From Candidula unifasciata (Eukaryota; Mollusca; Gastropoda; Stylommatophora; Geomitridae): a stretch of 64,000 nucleotides of DNA. The translations under genes and the position numbers were made by a program. Shown piece by piece: positions 11,409 to 22,189 of this stretch (positions are counted from its first letter, which is position 1; each line of letters starts with the position of its first letter). The stretch lies in the NCBI GenBank assembly GCA_905116865.2, contig CAJHNH020004635.1, positions 333,501-397,500 of the forward strand. Direction: 5' to 3'. The notes under the pieces were generated by a model. That model made no database searches. It was not told the DNA's origin and saw only the letters and a list, made by a program, of their open reading frames with translations.

Positions 11409-11633
11409 GACACACACTCACACACACACATACACACAAGCAACAACCAAAAAAAAAAAAAAAAAGAACGCATTGCCTTTTAATATAAGAGCTTGCTAAA
11501 CGGGTGTAAGGTTACCACTATTTGTATTTGGCCCGACCGCAAGTATTCGACCGAATACCGAATAGTTATTAGGTTCACTATTCGGCCCCGAAGCAAATAC
11601 GAAGCGTATATTCGGTACAGCCCTACTTTTCAG

Positions 11634-11760
11634 GTGTCACTATGTTCTCCAATGTCTTTCTTCTCATTATATGGCCAAAGAACAGTGCATGTCTCTTTAT
11701 TAATGGTGTATATACAGATTTACGTTCATTACCTTATTTCAAGCAATCGTTGTCAGCTAC
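11634..11760 (-). mobile_element. LINE L5 3' fragment, right part
   Basis: Resumes the interrupted L5 copy: gtgtcactatgttctccaat, ttcttctcattatatggcc and catgtctctttat parallel ggtcaccacatgttccattt, cttctcttaacatggcc and atgtctccttat at 11104-11170. Confidence 0.65.
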
Positions 11761-11904
11761 TCTGGCACGTTCAATGTATTCGTCACATTCGTCTCAGAAA
11801 CCACATCCCAATTTACTATGAAGTTAAACTTAAAGTAAAGGACCCTTTTTCACGTTTTGGGTATATAGGGCTAGACCTACAATGTATACAGCAAACGATA
11901 CTTG

Positions 11905-12085
11905 GTGGATGATGCATCACGCCGGCCGCCTTTACTTTGCAGGACCTCACCTAGAGCCCACTCAAGAATGGGTTGACTTGGGAGTCAAGGTCATTCACAC
12001 AAAAAAAAACCAGAAAATCTGGCTCTGTCAGGACGTGAACCCACGGCCTTCCGATCCGCAGGCTGGCGTCTAGCCCTTACTATAA
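11905..12085 (-). mobile_element. SINE-A, antisense, 3'-truncated
   Basis: The minus strand has ggccttctagacgccagcctg-like head sequence with gtgggttcacgtcc, an A/T linker, ttgactcccaagtcaaccc, and gcaaagtaaaggcggccggc with gtgatgcatcatcc. The plus-strand landmark is acgccggccgcctttacttt. Confidence 0.8.
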
Positions 12086-12154
12086 AGCTGGAATTGCGAT
12101 AAACTGATTACAGTTGATTCCCTATTTGTGTTCTGTACTGTACCAAATTTTATA

Positions 12155-12290
12155 AGCACAAAAAAAAAAAAAAAAAGTAGAATGAAAGAGAGATGGAAAA
12201 AAAATAATGAAACAAAGACAGACAGAAGGAAGGAAAGTGCGATAGAAAGAGAGAAAAGAAAAGAAAGAAATAAAGAATGAAAACTGTCTA
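12155..12290. repeat. A-run and purine-rich tract
   Basis: A run of about 17 A followed by degenerate GAAA/GACA repeats, with no identifiable LINE or SINE body next to it. Confidence 0.8.
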
Positions 12291-12299
12291 AAATCTCGC

Positions 12300-13055
12300 T
12301 ATCAGACAAGGAAGGCTTATCACATTACAGCTCTCTGAATCGATTGCATGCGGGGGGAAAAAATCAAGTTTGAATCACAAACAAAACAAGTTTAAAATAG
12401 ACTTTCAGCTGTGATATGATAACAATGTATACGCATATCACAGTTCCTTTTTTCTCCTTCCATTTTAAAAACTATTATAACTCAATCCCCTAACGTTAGC
12501 AGCCGTAATGGGAAAAGTTCTTTATCACTTTCACGAAGTTCCAAATATTTCAGCTGGGTATTTTGCATTGTTCATTTTTGTGTGGTCTTTTTTTTTTTTT
12601 TAACTTTAATTTTTTTTTTTTTTTTTCTTTTGCTCATATTTTCTGTATGGCACCTTCCCCTCTCACTATGCACTGGGCATTAAAGCCATTTGATTTGGTG
12701 TAGCTGTAAATATTTTCCACTGAACACATTTATTGAAAATTATGTGCAATTAAACTGATAAAAATGAAATTAGATATGTATATCTCGTAGCAAAGGGGAC
12801 ACACATTAAATCCTCCTTAACACGAACTCGCTTAAAATAAATACTTGGTTAACATAAACATAACTGTAGTTGACGACGCGATGGATTATTCAAAATGCAT
12901 GTCATAGTCCATTGTTAGCGCAAATTTGTTGAAACAATAAATTTTGATTTTGTGTTCTCTCAGAATTCGTGTTAATGAGGGTTCATTGTATTTAAGTGTA
13001 TCAATAACGGAAAGTGAAAACAAGGGTCTTAGTTTTAATAGTTAAAAAAAAAATA
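12300..13055. other. No gene recognised; T-runs
   Basis: AT-rich with T-runs at about 12588-12625 and no supported coding signal. The span 12780-12990 may be unique sequence. Confidence 0.5.
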
Positions 13056-13079
13056 ATAATAATAATTGCAAAGAAGGAT

Positions 13080-13690
13080 GACCCTCCAAAATGCAACATT
13101 AATGTAAATGGGACAAACCTCAGACAAAGTTGACATGTTTAAATACTTGCTCACCCTGATAACATTAGATGGAAGATGTAACAAATAAGAATGTAGAATA
13201 GCTCAAGCAAAGGCAGCATTTTACAAACGAAGAATATTGTATGCAATCTTCCTTTCAACTGAGATAATAAAGAGAATTCTCAAAAGCCATATAACTCCCA
13301 TCTTAATAAATGGAAGTGACTGTAGCTCGGTGGAAACATTGTTTGGAATCTCGGAGATGTGCTTTTGTTGGAGAATGGTGAGAATACCCTGGACAGATAA
13401 CATGAGTAATGAAGACGTCTTGAAAGAAACGAAGAGAACTGATTGCCCAAACCTGAAAGAGACAATCTACATTCTTTGGTCATGAAATGAGAATTAGAAA
13501 ACTGGAGTACATCGTGTCAGTAGGAAAGCTGAAGGAAAGGAGAGCCAGAGGGAGACCGATATAAAAGATGCTGGATATTCTGACATTCTGGCATGGAAGA
13601 TCATCTGTGTCAGAGCTGACAGAAAGTACACGAGACAGAAGGTTGTGGATAGACATGACTACCAATGCCACACGGCATGGACTTTAAGAA
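13080..13690 (+). pseudogene. LINE L3 reverse-transcriptase C-terminal relic
   Basis: Across several frames the plus strand retains LINE ORF2 post-polymerase landmarks: NVNGTNLRQS, MYAIFLSTEIIKRILKSHI, TPILINGS, CFCWRMVRIPWTDNMSNED, GHEMRIRKLEY-like, then RARGRP, LAWKI-like, a region readable as SELTESTRDRRLWID, and TTNATRHG. These follow the order of the thumb and C-terminal region in APE-type non-LTR elements (IPWT, GHV, GRP, RxxWxxM motifs). Many frameshifts and stops show it is long dead. Its final 90 bp are homologous to the 91-bp array unit at 55895-56395. Confidence 0.7.
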
Positions 13691-13932
13691 GAGAAAGATA
13701 TCAGTAAGTCAATTATTATAGGGATTTAACGGGGTGAAACAAGCATAGACTAGCTCTAACCCTACAACCCCCTCCCCCTTTTTCCCCTACCTAATATTAG
13801 ACTTTCCTGAGAATTCCCCAGCAACTCTCTGAGTTCCCGAGATGTGATGAGTTAAAATAAAAGAACGCTCATGCCAATGGCTCGTCTGTGCCAGACGAAA
13901 ATTTTATGAACCAGTTGGCACGCGATTGTTGA

Positions 13933-14030
13933 TGTGGTCTATATCACGCCTGCCGCTTTTACTTCCCAGGATAGTGCATGGTACCCATTTTAGGATCAGT
14001 CGACCTGGAAGCCACTGGCAGTATACCAAA
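13933..14030 (-). mobile_element. SINE-A body fragment, antisense
   Basis: Plus-strand landmarks are atatcacgcctgccgctttt, acttcccaggatagt, ggtacccattttagg and cagtcgacctggaagcc. Head absent. Confidence 0.75.
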
Positions 14031-14274
14031 AACTATATCAGAAAATTGCAGGACAATTTGACAGAAAATACGGCTAATCGTAGTCTTTTTCTCTGTTCCA
14101 TTCTATCCTTGGCATTCCTTTCGATGACACGTACAGAATATAGTCCAGCACCTTTGGTATCTCTCATGAACTTTCGTTTTACGGTTTTTGTTTTTAAATT
14201 CTTCGTCGCGTCCTTGATCCCTGTATTTCCCACGCCTTCGTCTTTGTCTTATAAATGTTGTTTCCAGTAGATGC

Positions 14275-14590
14275 CTAGGCATTTCGCTAATTTCTTCACC
14301 ACTCTTCTTCTTTTTCTTCGCATTCACCGGCTGTAAATTGTGGCGGAAAATTATGGTTATTCGTCCTCTTCTAGACTGCACTCCTGTTTCAGGACCTGAG
14401 TGTTGCGCGTACATCCGTTTGACGGATCTAAACTCATTAGTGTGCAGACTGTTGGTTCCTTGCCTCTCATACAGGTCACTTAGACTTTGAAGGAAGCTCA
14501 CCATTAGTCGACTCTTACGACATGCCTTTGAGTAGGCAGTGGGTCTATTCTTGTTTTCCCTAAAATTGGGCCCCGGAATCCACACGTGAA
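14275..14590 (-). repeat. Dispersed repeat R1, antisense copy
   Basis: The minus strand carries ggggcccaattttaggg, aacaagaatagacccactgc, gcatgtcgtaagagtcgact, gaggcaaggaaccaacagtc, gcgcaacactcaggtcctg, gtgaatgcgaag and a gaagaagagtgg tail. The same order occurs at 33775-34075, 15725-15960 and 41030-41200. A minus frame of 160 codons (14103-14585) is open through it, which is unusual here, but no domain is recognised. It could be a SINE or a fragment of a larger element. Confidence 0.7.
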
Positions 14591-14689
14591 TTCACCTCTT
14601 GAATTCATCCCATTTTGGGTAAATAGTTAATTAATACTAATTCCTAATACTGGAATGGTAATATATGTCATCTAGTAAACAAGATGTCG

Positions 14690-14915
14690 GCGTCTATGGC
14701 TTAGGTGTTGCGAACGGGCCTTGTAATGCCGGGGTGCCGGGTTCGATCTCAGCTATGGGCCTTGTGCCTTGCGTTGGTTTCGACCGTGGTATCGAGAAGC
14801 TAACCATCTAGAAATCAGTGGCAAACTAGTGGACGTAAATTTGCCTAGAAAACACACCAGGCAAGAAATGCGGAGGTTGATTCTTCAATGTCCTATAAAT
14901 GATAAGCAACTACCT
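14690..14915 (+). mobile_element. SINE-B (tRNA-derived), near full length
   Basis: Head tatggcttaggtgttgcgaa, then gccggggtgccgggttcgat (B-box), gccttgcgttggtttcgacc, atcgagaagc, tggacgtaaatttgcctag, aggcaagaaatgcgg and aatgtcctataaatgataag. This is one of the clearest heads of this family. Confidence 0.85.
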
Positions 14916-15111
14916 TTTTTTGTGTATGTGTGTGTAAACAAGATGGAGGCATTTTAGTATATGCAGGCAGATGGACATAAATCTATTTAAACCGCTAGAC
15001 AGTTTAACAAAGATAAACAAACATACACATACTAACAGATAGGCAGATAAAAGAAACCCTGACAAACAGACAAACATTCAGTCATAAAGAGAGATAGTAA
15101 GGAACATAGTT

Positions 15112-15285
15112 AAACATAAAAAAAAAAAAGATGACAGTCTCACACACACACACATACACAGAAAAAGAGAGAGAGAGAATGAGAGATGCAGAGAGACTGA
15201 GGGAGAAAGTCGAACACCGAACACAGAGAAAAACAGAGAGCAGATAGACATAAAGCGGGAGAAAGAGAGCGAAGAAAGAGAGAGG

Positions 15286-15324
<39 letters not shown>

Positions 15325-15325
15325 A
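15112..15325. repeat. A-run, CA and GA-rich tract
   Basis: Begins with an A-run and acacacacac, then interrupted GA repeats ending in a perfect GA run at about 15293-15320. Confidence 0.85.
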
Positions 15326-15724
15326 GAGGTGGCCAAGAAAGATGAGGCAGAACAGAAATTTAATTTTAAAAAAAAAATCAGCGAAACGATACGGTCATGT
15401 TGACCTGATTATTGGATTATTCAACTCAGAGATCTCATCGAGACGTACTCACACCCCCCCCCCCTTTCCCCCCTCCATTGTATTTGTTACACTCCTACCG
15501 CAGTTTGTATTCTCGAGTGTTAATTTAACCTGCAATAAAAAAAAAAAAATATGAATAAAGGTGAACCGGGTTTAATATTCCGGTAATGACAATGACGTTC
15601 ATTCAACTCCAGTAGGGGAGAAATACAAAGATGAGCCTGTTATCATTACCATTGCCATGTATATTCTGTGATAAACCTCTATCATAGTTTCTGTAATGTG
15701 GGTTTCAAGGCCCCATTTGAAGAA

Positions 15725-15960
15725 CGGGGTGGGAGAAGAGACCCCCAGCCTGTTAACACGCATGTTGCAAGAGTCGAATAATTAGTTTCCTTCCAAGTCG
15801 GATGGTATTTCTGCCTGAGATGCGAGGCAAGAAACAGTTTGCATCAGAAAAACCAGATCTGTAAAGACTGATATGCACGCAAAACTCATGTTTAGGAAAC
15901 AAAATCCAAGTCCAGACGGGGATATAAACAGATAGAACTTTCAATTGCAGTTTTAGCTGA
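15725..15960 (+). repeat. Dispersed repeat R1, sense copy
   Basis: Contains ggtgggagaagagaccccc, gcaagagtcgaataatta, ctgcctgagatgcgaggcaa, atctgtaaagactgatatgc and aaactcatgtttaggaaac, matching the order at 33775-34075 but more diverged. Confidence 0.6.
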
Positions 15961-16925
15961 TAAATTCAAAGAAACAGAAGATAATTTACAAAATTCACTT
16001 TACGCTATCAGAAACACTACAAAACTCATTTCTTTCGTCACCACTTTGAACACAAAGAAAACAACAAAGTTAAGGTTTCTTGCAACACAAATACACATAC
16101 AGAATAAAATCATTGCTGACAATAGCTAGTTTTCCTGCAAATTTGCTCGCTGGAGCGATGCAACTACCAGAGAAATGCATTACGCACGTCTAAAGATCGA
16201 CACGGGCTACGCCTTTCACGTCTCCCTCATCAGATTCGTAATCATTTCCTGTACAAAACTGCATTCAGATAAAGAGAAAAGTTTTCATATACCCTGACAG
16301 ACAAGAAAAACAAGTGGAATGCAGTGCAATTAGCCATACATTTTTTTTTCCTACAGTCAACTCAGCTGGAGTGATGGGTACGTATCGTTTATGTGTTTTG
16401 TCAAGAGCTTTCTCTAATTCAGTATTTTCAACGTATTCCCTAAGACGTTCTTTGCTGAATACGAATAGTACTGTACAGAGTCTTCATCACCGCCGCAGCA
16501 AAGTTATGACGTTTATACTTCACACCGGGCAATCAGTCGATTCCCATATACAGTTCTATACCGTTCAATACCGTGTATGTATTTGAGGCCGACATCCCTG
16601 ACCTCTTACATTAACATTCGTGGAAGAGCTTCTCTGGAATGTACTCCTTTCTTCAGTCCATTAGTTTCCCTTTTCAGTACCTGTCGGTGATCTTTTGAAT
16701 GCAGTATTTAAGGATCGCTTTATTTTCTTTCACTTGCTATGACCCCCTGCCCCTTCCCACCCACTTCCCCGTGTCAGGGGTAGCTATAAAGAATCTTAAC
16801 CCACACAGTTGGTGAAGGCTGCACTAGCCCTGCAACCTTGCTCTGTCCTAAAGGATTCAAACAATCAATTAATCAATCAACCAGCATGTCCTTTTTTTTT
16901 AGGTATCCAGAAGCCATGAGTTATT
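15961..16925. other. No gene recognised
   Basis: AT-rich sequence with a C-rich patch at 16740-16770. Short frames carry no recognisable domain. No supported feature. Confidence 0.5.
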
Positions 16926-17105
16926 AACCCTTAGGCTCGGTATTGTGGATATCGTAACCTTTCGGCCTTGATTCTATGATAAATACCGTAAATCTTGGAG
17001 TAATGTGGCTTTTCTGCCTACCCCCGGGCGTGAACCAGGACCACAAGGAGTTCGTCACTCGGTCACATGCGATCCGATATAGCCAACTACGATAACGAGC
17101 CGGTA
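16926..17105 (-). mobile_element. SINE-G, antisense copy 1
   Basis: Matches 44765-44960 in the same orientation: ccatgagttattaaccctt, ctcggtattgtggatatcg, ttcggccttgattctatgat, aataccgtaaat, tttctgcctacccc and accacaaggagttcgtcac. The minus strand has a B-box-like gtcctggttcacgcc and a terminal tRNA-like region, suggesting a tRNA-derived SINE. Confidence 0.65.
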
Positions 17106-17463
17106 TAGCATGTCCTTTAAAACGTCGCTCATTTTTAGGTACGCCTTAAAGTCTTTATCTTTTTTTCTAGTCATTTCTCAACCACTGTTTGCCTTCAGAG
17201 CCACTGTGTCTTTAATGTCCCATATCTACAGTTGTCGGGGTCGGCCTCTGCCTCGGAAACTGTAACCTCCATCAGCACTCTCGCCAGACCACCATGACGC
17301 TTGTCAAAACTTCTCTAGCTTTCGGAAAAGGATGATGTTTATAAGCAAGTTCTCCTAGATGTTCAGGCCATGCAGGATGTCGAAGATTTTCTCCTTCTTG
17401 GTGCACGCTATTCTAAGAATGTTTGTCTAGATTTTAATTAACAAGTTTTGATTGTCCTAAATC

Positions 17464-17510
17464 ATTGCTATTCAACTGGCGGTACGCGGGCAACTGGCCC
17501 GTATCTATCC
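17464..17510. mobile_element. Possible hAT terminal fragment
   Basis: The sequence cattgctattcaactggcgg followed by tacgcgggcaactggcccg resembles the ends of many hAT elements (an imperfect CAGTG start, then a GC-rich subterminal palindrome). No matching right end with a target duplication was found, so this is weak. Confidence 0.3.
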
Positions 17511-17832
17511 CCATTTTGAGAATGTTTAGCCCAGAGTAAACTGATCTGAATACTCATCCCATAACTGATAAATACAGTTAGAAAAGACACATAGATCAAT
17601 AGCTTCAGACTCAAGCTTAGAACACATTCTACTATTACAAAGGCTACATTAGGAAAGAGATTTTTGATACCAAGTCCACTCATTTTATAAATGTCAACAG
17701 TGCTCACCTCTTGCTTCCGTCCACTCTTTATATAATCTTCATCCTGTTCTCATTGTATGGTCGCTACACCCTCCTTGTTTAGCAGGGCGTTATTCTATTA
17801 CACCAGCTTTTTTTCCAGCTTTGCTTTGTTTT

Positions 17833-18025
17833 TTGTCATGGTGTTGGGCGTCGCCTGTCGACCCAGCCCAAAATGTGTACCAAGATGTATATCCTGGGGA
17901 AGTAAAGACCGCCGGCGTAATGCTCACAATACTACCCACCTAGTGCCGATTGGTCTGTAAAAATATGGGTGCTCTTCCTATATGCCCGATGCGCATAAGG
18001 AGTAAAAAGGGATCTTTCACTTTTT
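17833..18025 (+). mobile_element. SINE-C body, head truncated
   Basis: Begins ttgtcatggtgttgggcgtc, then gcctgtcgacccagccc, cctggggaagtaaagaccgc, cggcgtaatgctcacaatac, gtgccgattggtctg and tatgcccgatgcgcataagg. Same order as 19251-19504 and 30537-30797. Confidence 0.8.
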
Positions 18026-18290
18026 ATTCCAGCTTAGAGGACTTGGTAATCTTGGAATCACATCCGCCTTACACTTTATAGACCAGTTGTTGTTAATGCA
18101 TAATAAAGTTTACTTTGTCTTTTGTCAATATTTGCTTTGTTCTGCTAGGCGGGCGTCGCAGTCAAACCAATGATCATTAGCCGAACTAGAGGGCGTCGGT
18201 TTGCTTCATTAACTGTGCTGTTGGAAAGTCAAAAGTTTTCAGTCAGTTATTTGATCCATTCACTTCTAGGTCTGTCTTCCATGTGGTGTT

Positions 18291-18368
18291 TACATTTTCA
18301 AATTTGTTGTCTGTTGGCTTTGGCGAATTTTAGGATTTTCAGATTGTTAACGTACAACTTGCAAAAAG
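18291..18368 (+). repeat. 78-bp perfect inverted repeat, left arm
   Basis: Runs from tacattttcaaatttgttg to gtacaacttgcaaaaag. Its exact reverse complement lies at 19507-19584. By eye there are no mismatches across 78 bp, in striking contrast to the diverged repeats around it. Confidence 0.9.
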
Positions 18369-19250
18369 CATCCAGTGGACGCCGTAACCTCTTTCCGTGT
18401 GTTTATCATAAGGGAAAATCTTAGTGCTCATAACTCTCATTCAGGAAACCCCGGTTCGATATTTTTCGAAAGGTATGTGTTATCTTTTCTGTTTGTGTAG
18501 AAAACCAGCGCAATTAGTGGCGTCTGCACTAAAGTATGTGACTCATACATCTTTGTTTGATGTCAGTACAACGTATTGGTCTCTTAGGTATATTTTACAT
18601 TTCAGGTTTGTGATGTGTTTCCTTTGTTTCAAAATGGATTAAAATGTTTCCGTGCTATATTATGCTCAACAAAAATGTATTCATTAAACTTTCAGTTTGA
18701 CTAAAATGCTTTTATCATATATCAGCTGTCTAGTTTCCCATATCGTATGGTACAAAGCTGAACAGAAACAGTGGGAAAACGCCTTTTTCGGTCCTTTAAA
18801 TATGCGGGTTCCCAAAGAATCTTCAATTCCCACAGGGACCTTTTAATGACCTTTGTCCATCCTTTGCGTGGTCAGCAAGATATTGTGAAGTTATCGCCTT
18901 AAATATTAATATATATTGTTGTTGTGTTCGACTTCACTAAAATAAATTAAATTAAAAAAAATATTACTGCCCATGGTGCCACGCTTTTAGGGCGGTGTAA
19001 GAAAATTTGTTTGCTGATGAAGATATTGGGGTACTTAGCTAGTTCAGACGCCAAATACTGCATGTTATAGTGAGTTTACACATTCACACCACTGTATTTT
19101 CGATAATTTCTCTTTAATTACGTAGAAAGGTGCTTTTTGCATGGGCTTATAATTTCAACATGACTTTAGTGTTTTATATGTAAATAATATTTAGACTACC
19201 CACTTGTATCGAAATATATTTTTTAATCATTTGTTTGATTTTGGTTAAGC
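18369..19250. other. Spacer between the inverted repeat arms; no gene recognised
   Basis: AT-rich, no clear coding region. If the arms are transposon ends this would be part of the interior, but no transposase motif is visible. Confidence 0.4.
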
Positions 19251-19504
19251 GGCGCCTGTGGCTTAAGCGTTGCGAGTCCGATTCGTAATTCCAACGTACC
19301 GCGATCGAAACCCACTGCTGGCTGCATGGATTTTTATCAAGGTATGGGGCGTCGCAGGTCGACCCAGCCTTAAATGGGATTAAGGATGGCTGTCCTGGGG
19401 AATTAAAGACAGCCGGCGTAATGCTGACCACATTACCCACCCAGTGCCGATTGGTTTGTCAAAAAACGGGACGCTCTTCCTATATGCCCGATGCGCCTAA
19501 GGCT
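19251..19504 (+). mobile_element. SINE-C, near full length
   Basis: Head ggcgcctgtggcttaagcgt with tgcgag, B-box-like gcgatcgaaaccc, gctggctgcatggattttt linker, then gggcgtcgcaggtcgaccc, gtcctggggaattaaagaca, gccggcgtaatgctgaccac, cagtgccgattggttt and ctatatgcccgatgcgccta. The head resembles SINE-B and the body resembles SINE-A. The tail stops where the 78-bp inverted repeat begins. Confidence 0.85.
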
Positions 19505-19506
19505 TT

Positions 19507-19584
19507 CTTTTTGCAAGTTGTACGTTAACAATCTGAAAATCCTAAAATTCGCCAAAGCCAACAGACAACAAATTTGAAAATGTA
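19507..19584 (-). repeat. 78-bp perfect inverted repeat, right arm
   Basis: Exact reverse complement of 18291-18368, from ctttttgcaagttgtacgt to caaatttgaaaatgta. Confidence 0.9.
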
Positions 19585-19796
19585 AGGCTTTTACTATAAT
19601 TTAGTAAGGTAATATAACAAATTTTACACCACCTTCGTGAATTACCCCAACCACATAAGTAAGTTACGCCTGTACAACTTGGGACAAAACTTGGAAACGT
19701 TCCTTCATACTCGATTTTGTACCGCGTTCCCACACTTAGGGTGCAACAGTGTGGTCTTTTTGGAGAACTTACATGAAATCTAAGAAACACATTTGT

Positions 19797-19845
19797 GTGT
19801 GAGAGTGTGTGTATGTATGTGTGTGTGTGCGGGTGTGTGTGTTTG
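19797..19845. repeat. (GT)n-rich tract
   Basis: Interrupted GT dinucleotides. Confidence 0.85.
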
Positions 19846-19849
19846 AAGA

Positions 19850-20615
19850 TCGAATAATAACATTTAAACTTTGTACTGTATAATTCTTAAAAAGGCAATC
19901 CAGCAAGGATCATCGTACATTTCTGTACCTTAAAAAAGCAAAAATGCATTCAAATTACTTTTTCTACGTACAAAATGTGACATAATGTTGAGAATGAAGT
20001 ATAAATAATGTATTATTTCATTGATTTACATGCCCAAGGGAGCCACATTGAAAGAGAAGCTATAGAGGACCGGTGGCGACCTTAAACGCACAATGCTATT
20101 TGTGACCCAGACGGGATTCAAAGTTTAGCATGACTGATATCGAACGCAGAAGAAGAAGAAGATTCATTTACATGCCACTGCAGCTGAGATACAATTTATT
20201 AGAATATTGGCAAGAATTTGTAAACACACAAGAGGACGGTTGCCAAAAATAAAAATATAATAAGAACTGCACATGGAATCCGAACCTTTGTCTCTCAGTC
20301 AGAGCCCGGCGATGTCACCGATCGGTTATCCCATTCTGGAAAATGGAAGTATTATCTCTGACTTGACTAAACGTTATGTTTTGTTTTCAGATAATGTACA
20401 TATTTTGTCCATGGATAGGTGCTGTTTATTCCCTCTAGGCTGGCACCCGAAAAGTCTGACACCGATAGATCAAAAGATCTCATTCCGGAAGGGGGAACCA
20501 AAAGAACTTGAATAGTTTGACATGGTGAGACTACAGAATCTCCTGGTGGAGATAATCTACTGCTTGCAACCTCCTAGGAAGTTATAATTAGGTCACCTGT
20601 AACGGCTACACCTGC
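19850..20615. other. No confident gene
   Basis: An 80-codon plus frame at 20273-20515 has no recognisable domain. A short stretch at 20530-20565 can be read ESPGGDN, similar to a LINE motif upstream of the reverse transcriptase, but the truncated LINE starts only at 20767, so this is probably chance or an older relic. Confidence 0.35.
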
Positions 20616-20617
20616 TG

Positions 20618-20735
20618 GACTTTTTTTTAATGACGACCCTGGCTACCAGGTAGACCCACCCTTAAATGGGTACCAGGTAACGTCTGGGAAGGTAAAAGCG
20701 ACCGGCGTTATGTTAAGCATATCACCCACTGAGGT
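20618..20735 (+). mobile_element. SINE-A body fragment
   Basis: T-run linker then gacgaccctggctaccagg, ccttaaatgggtaccagg, gtctgggaaggtaaaagcga, ccggcgttatgttaagcata and tcacccact. Head absent. The LINE L1 insertion follows about 30 bp downstream. Confidence 0.75.
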
Positions 20736-20753
20736 GATTAAAATATTAATCTT

Positions 20754-20766
20754 ACCTCATTGGCTT
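20754..20766 (+). repeat. Target-site duplication, left copy
   Basis: acctcattggctt, identical to 22190-22202. Confidence 0.85.
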
Positions 20767-22189
20767 AACAGAATTGCTACATAGATTATTCAGTAAAGTC
20801 TGGGAGACCGAAGAAATACCAGCAGACTGGAGAGAAGGATATCTTGTGAAACTGCCCAAAAAAGGTGATCTACAGGAGTGTGAAAACTATAGAGGAATTA
20901 TGTTGCTGTCAGTTCCTGGAAAAATATTAAGTAGAATTATTTTGGAAAGATTAAAAGATGCTATTGATAAAATGCTAAGAGATGAGCAGGCAGGTTTTCG
21001 GTCAAACAGATCCTGTACTGATCAGATAGCCACATTACGTATTATAATAGAGCAAAGCATTGAACTGAACTCACCACTTTACATTGGATTTATAGACTAT
21101 GAAAAAGCATTTGACAGCATTGATAGGGAATCTCTCTGGAAATTGATGGGGCACTATGGAATCCCACAGAAAATTATCAACTTAGTAGAGGCAACATATA
21201 AAGACATGAAATGTCGAGTTCTTCATGAGGGAAAGCTAACAGATGCATTTGAAAAAAAAAAACAGGTGTGCGACATGGATGTCTTTTGTCGCCTCTTCTA
21301 TTTTTACTGGCTATAGACTGGACTATGAAAACAGTAACTGCTAACACCAAGAATGGAATTCAGTGGACCCCTACAAAACAGCTTGATGATCTGGACTTCG
21401 CTGATGATATTGCTCTTCTGTCCCATTCACGGAATCAGATACAAGATAAATTAAATATACTTAATGCAATATCACAGCAGCTTGGTCTGAAAATCCATAA
21501 AGGAAAGACAAAGATAATGAGAATAAATCAGGCAAATAGTAGTGTGGTTTCTCTTAATGGCACCCCACTCCAAGACGTGGAATCGTACACCTATTTGGGC
21601 AGTAATGTAGATAAAGTTGGAGGAACTGACAGAGATATTAAAATAAGAATACAAAAGGCAAGAGGGGCTTTCATAGCATTAGGGAATTTATGGAGGTCAA
21701 AAGAAATTAAAAGAAATACTAAACTAAAAATTTTTAATTCTAATGTCAAATCAATACTATTGTATGGGGCGGAAACATGGAGAACAACGAAGGCAATTAC
21801 TAATAAATTACAGACATTCATTAACTGGTGCCTGCGCAGAATAGAGGGAATAAAATGGTATGATAGAATAACTAATGTAGAACTTTGGGAGAGAACTAAA
21901 CAGGCTTCAGTGGATCAGGAGGTGAGGAAAAGACGCTGGCGTTGGATAGGGCACACACTGATAAAACAGGAGAACAGCATAACTAGAATGTCTTTGCATT
22001 GGAACCCACAGGGGCATAGGAATAAAGGAAGGCCAAAAAACACATGGAGAAGAGAGCTGGAGAATGAGGTTAGAAAGATTGGGAGGACATGGGGAGAGCT
22101 CCAGGTAATGGCGAAGGATAGAACGACTTGGCGTGAGTTGGTTGAGGGCATATGCTCCATTGGGGGATAGAAAGGCAGAAGAAAAGAAG
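20767..22189 (+). mobile_element. LINE L1: 5'-truncated APE-type non-LTR retrotransposon
   Basis: A 1.42-kb insertion bounded by exact 13-bp target duplications. It begins inside ORF2 just upstream of the reverse transcriptase and ends after the stop codon with a short purine tail (aggcagaagaaaagaag). This is the normal product of target-primed reverse transcription with 5' truncation. Exact duplications and a nearly intact frame mark it as the youngest retrotransposon in the window. Other copies of the family are at 28500-28645 and 35136-35750. The protein belongs to a widespread animal LINE group, probably RTE-like; clade placement needs a tree. Confidence 0.9.
20774..22170 (+). pseudogene. 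Reverse transcriptase (LINE L1 ORF2, C-terminal two thirds), one frameshift
   Basis: RNA-directed DNA polymerase of a LINE, copying the element's RNA into the genome. The first frame (20774-21316) shows PADWREGYLVKLPKKGDLQ, ENYRGIMLLSVPGK, DEQAGFRSNRSCTDQIATLR and GFIDYEKAFDSIDRESLWKL (palm). The second frame (from about 21262 to 22170) continues with TGVRHGCLLSPLLFLLAIDW and LDDLDFADDIALLSH, where FADD is the catalytic aspartate motif, then YLGSNVDKVGGTD, LLYGAETWRTTK, RRWRWIGHTLIKQ and GRPKNTWRRELE. The frames join in an 11-base A-run (21252-21262), so a slippage indel, real or from sequencing, is the only visible break. The endonuclease domain is missing because of 5' truncation, so this copy is non-autonomous. 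Confidence 0.9.

Larger units (their letters stand above)
10837..11625. mobile_element. hAT-like non-autonomous DNA transposon, 789 bp
   Basis: Perfect 17-bp terminal inverted repeats: tagggctgtaccgaata on the left and tattcggtacagcccta on the right. Flanking 8-bp direct repeats are ctttccag (10829-10836) and cttttcag (11626-11633), one mismatch; 8-bp target duplications are the hAT hallmark. Subterminal regions are rich in ttcggccgaata-type palindromes. There is no transposase frame. The interior holds a LINE L5 antisense fragment, a long CT tract and an A-run, so it appears to have been invaded after insertion. Superfamily is inferred from duplication length and end structure; the family is unnamed. 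Confidence 0.75.

Noticed and set aside
14103..14585. 160-codon minus frame as a host gene
   Set aside because: More than half lies in dispersed repeat R1, copies of which elsewhere are frameshifted, and no domain is recognised.
20530..20565. LINE motif ESPGGDN upstream of the L1 insertion
   Set aside because: The exact 13-bp duplication places the L1 start at 20767, so this cannot be part of that copy; too short to call alone.
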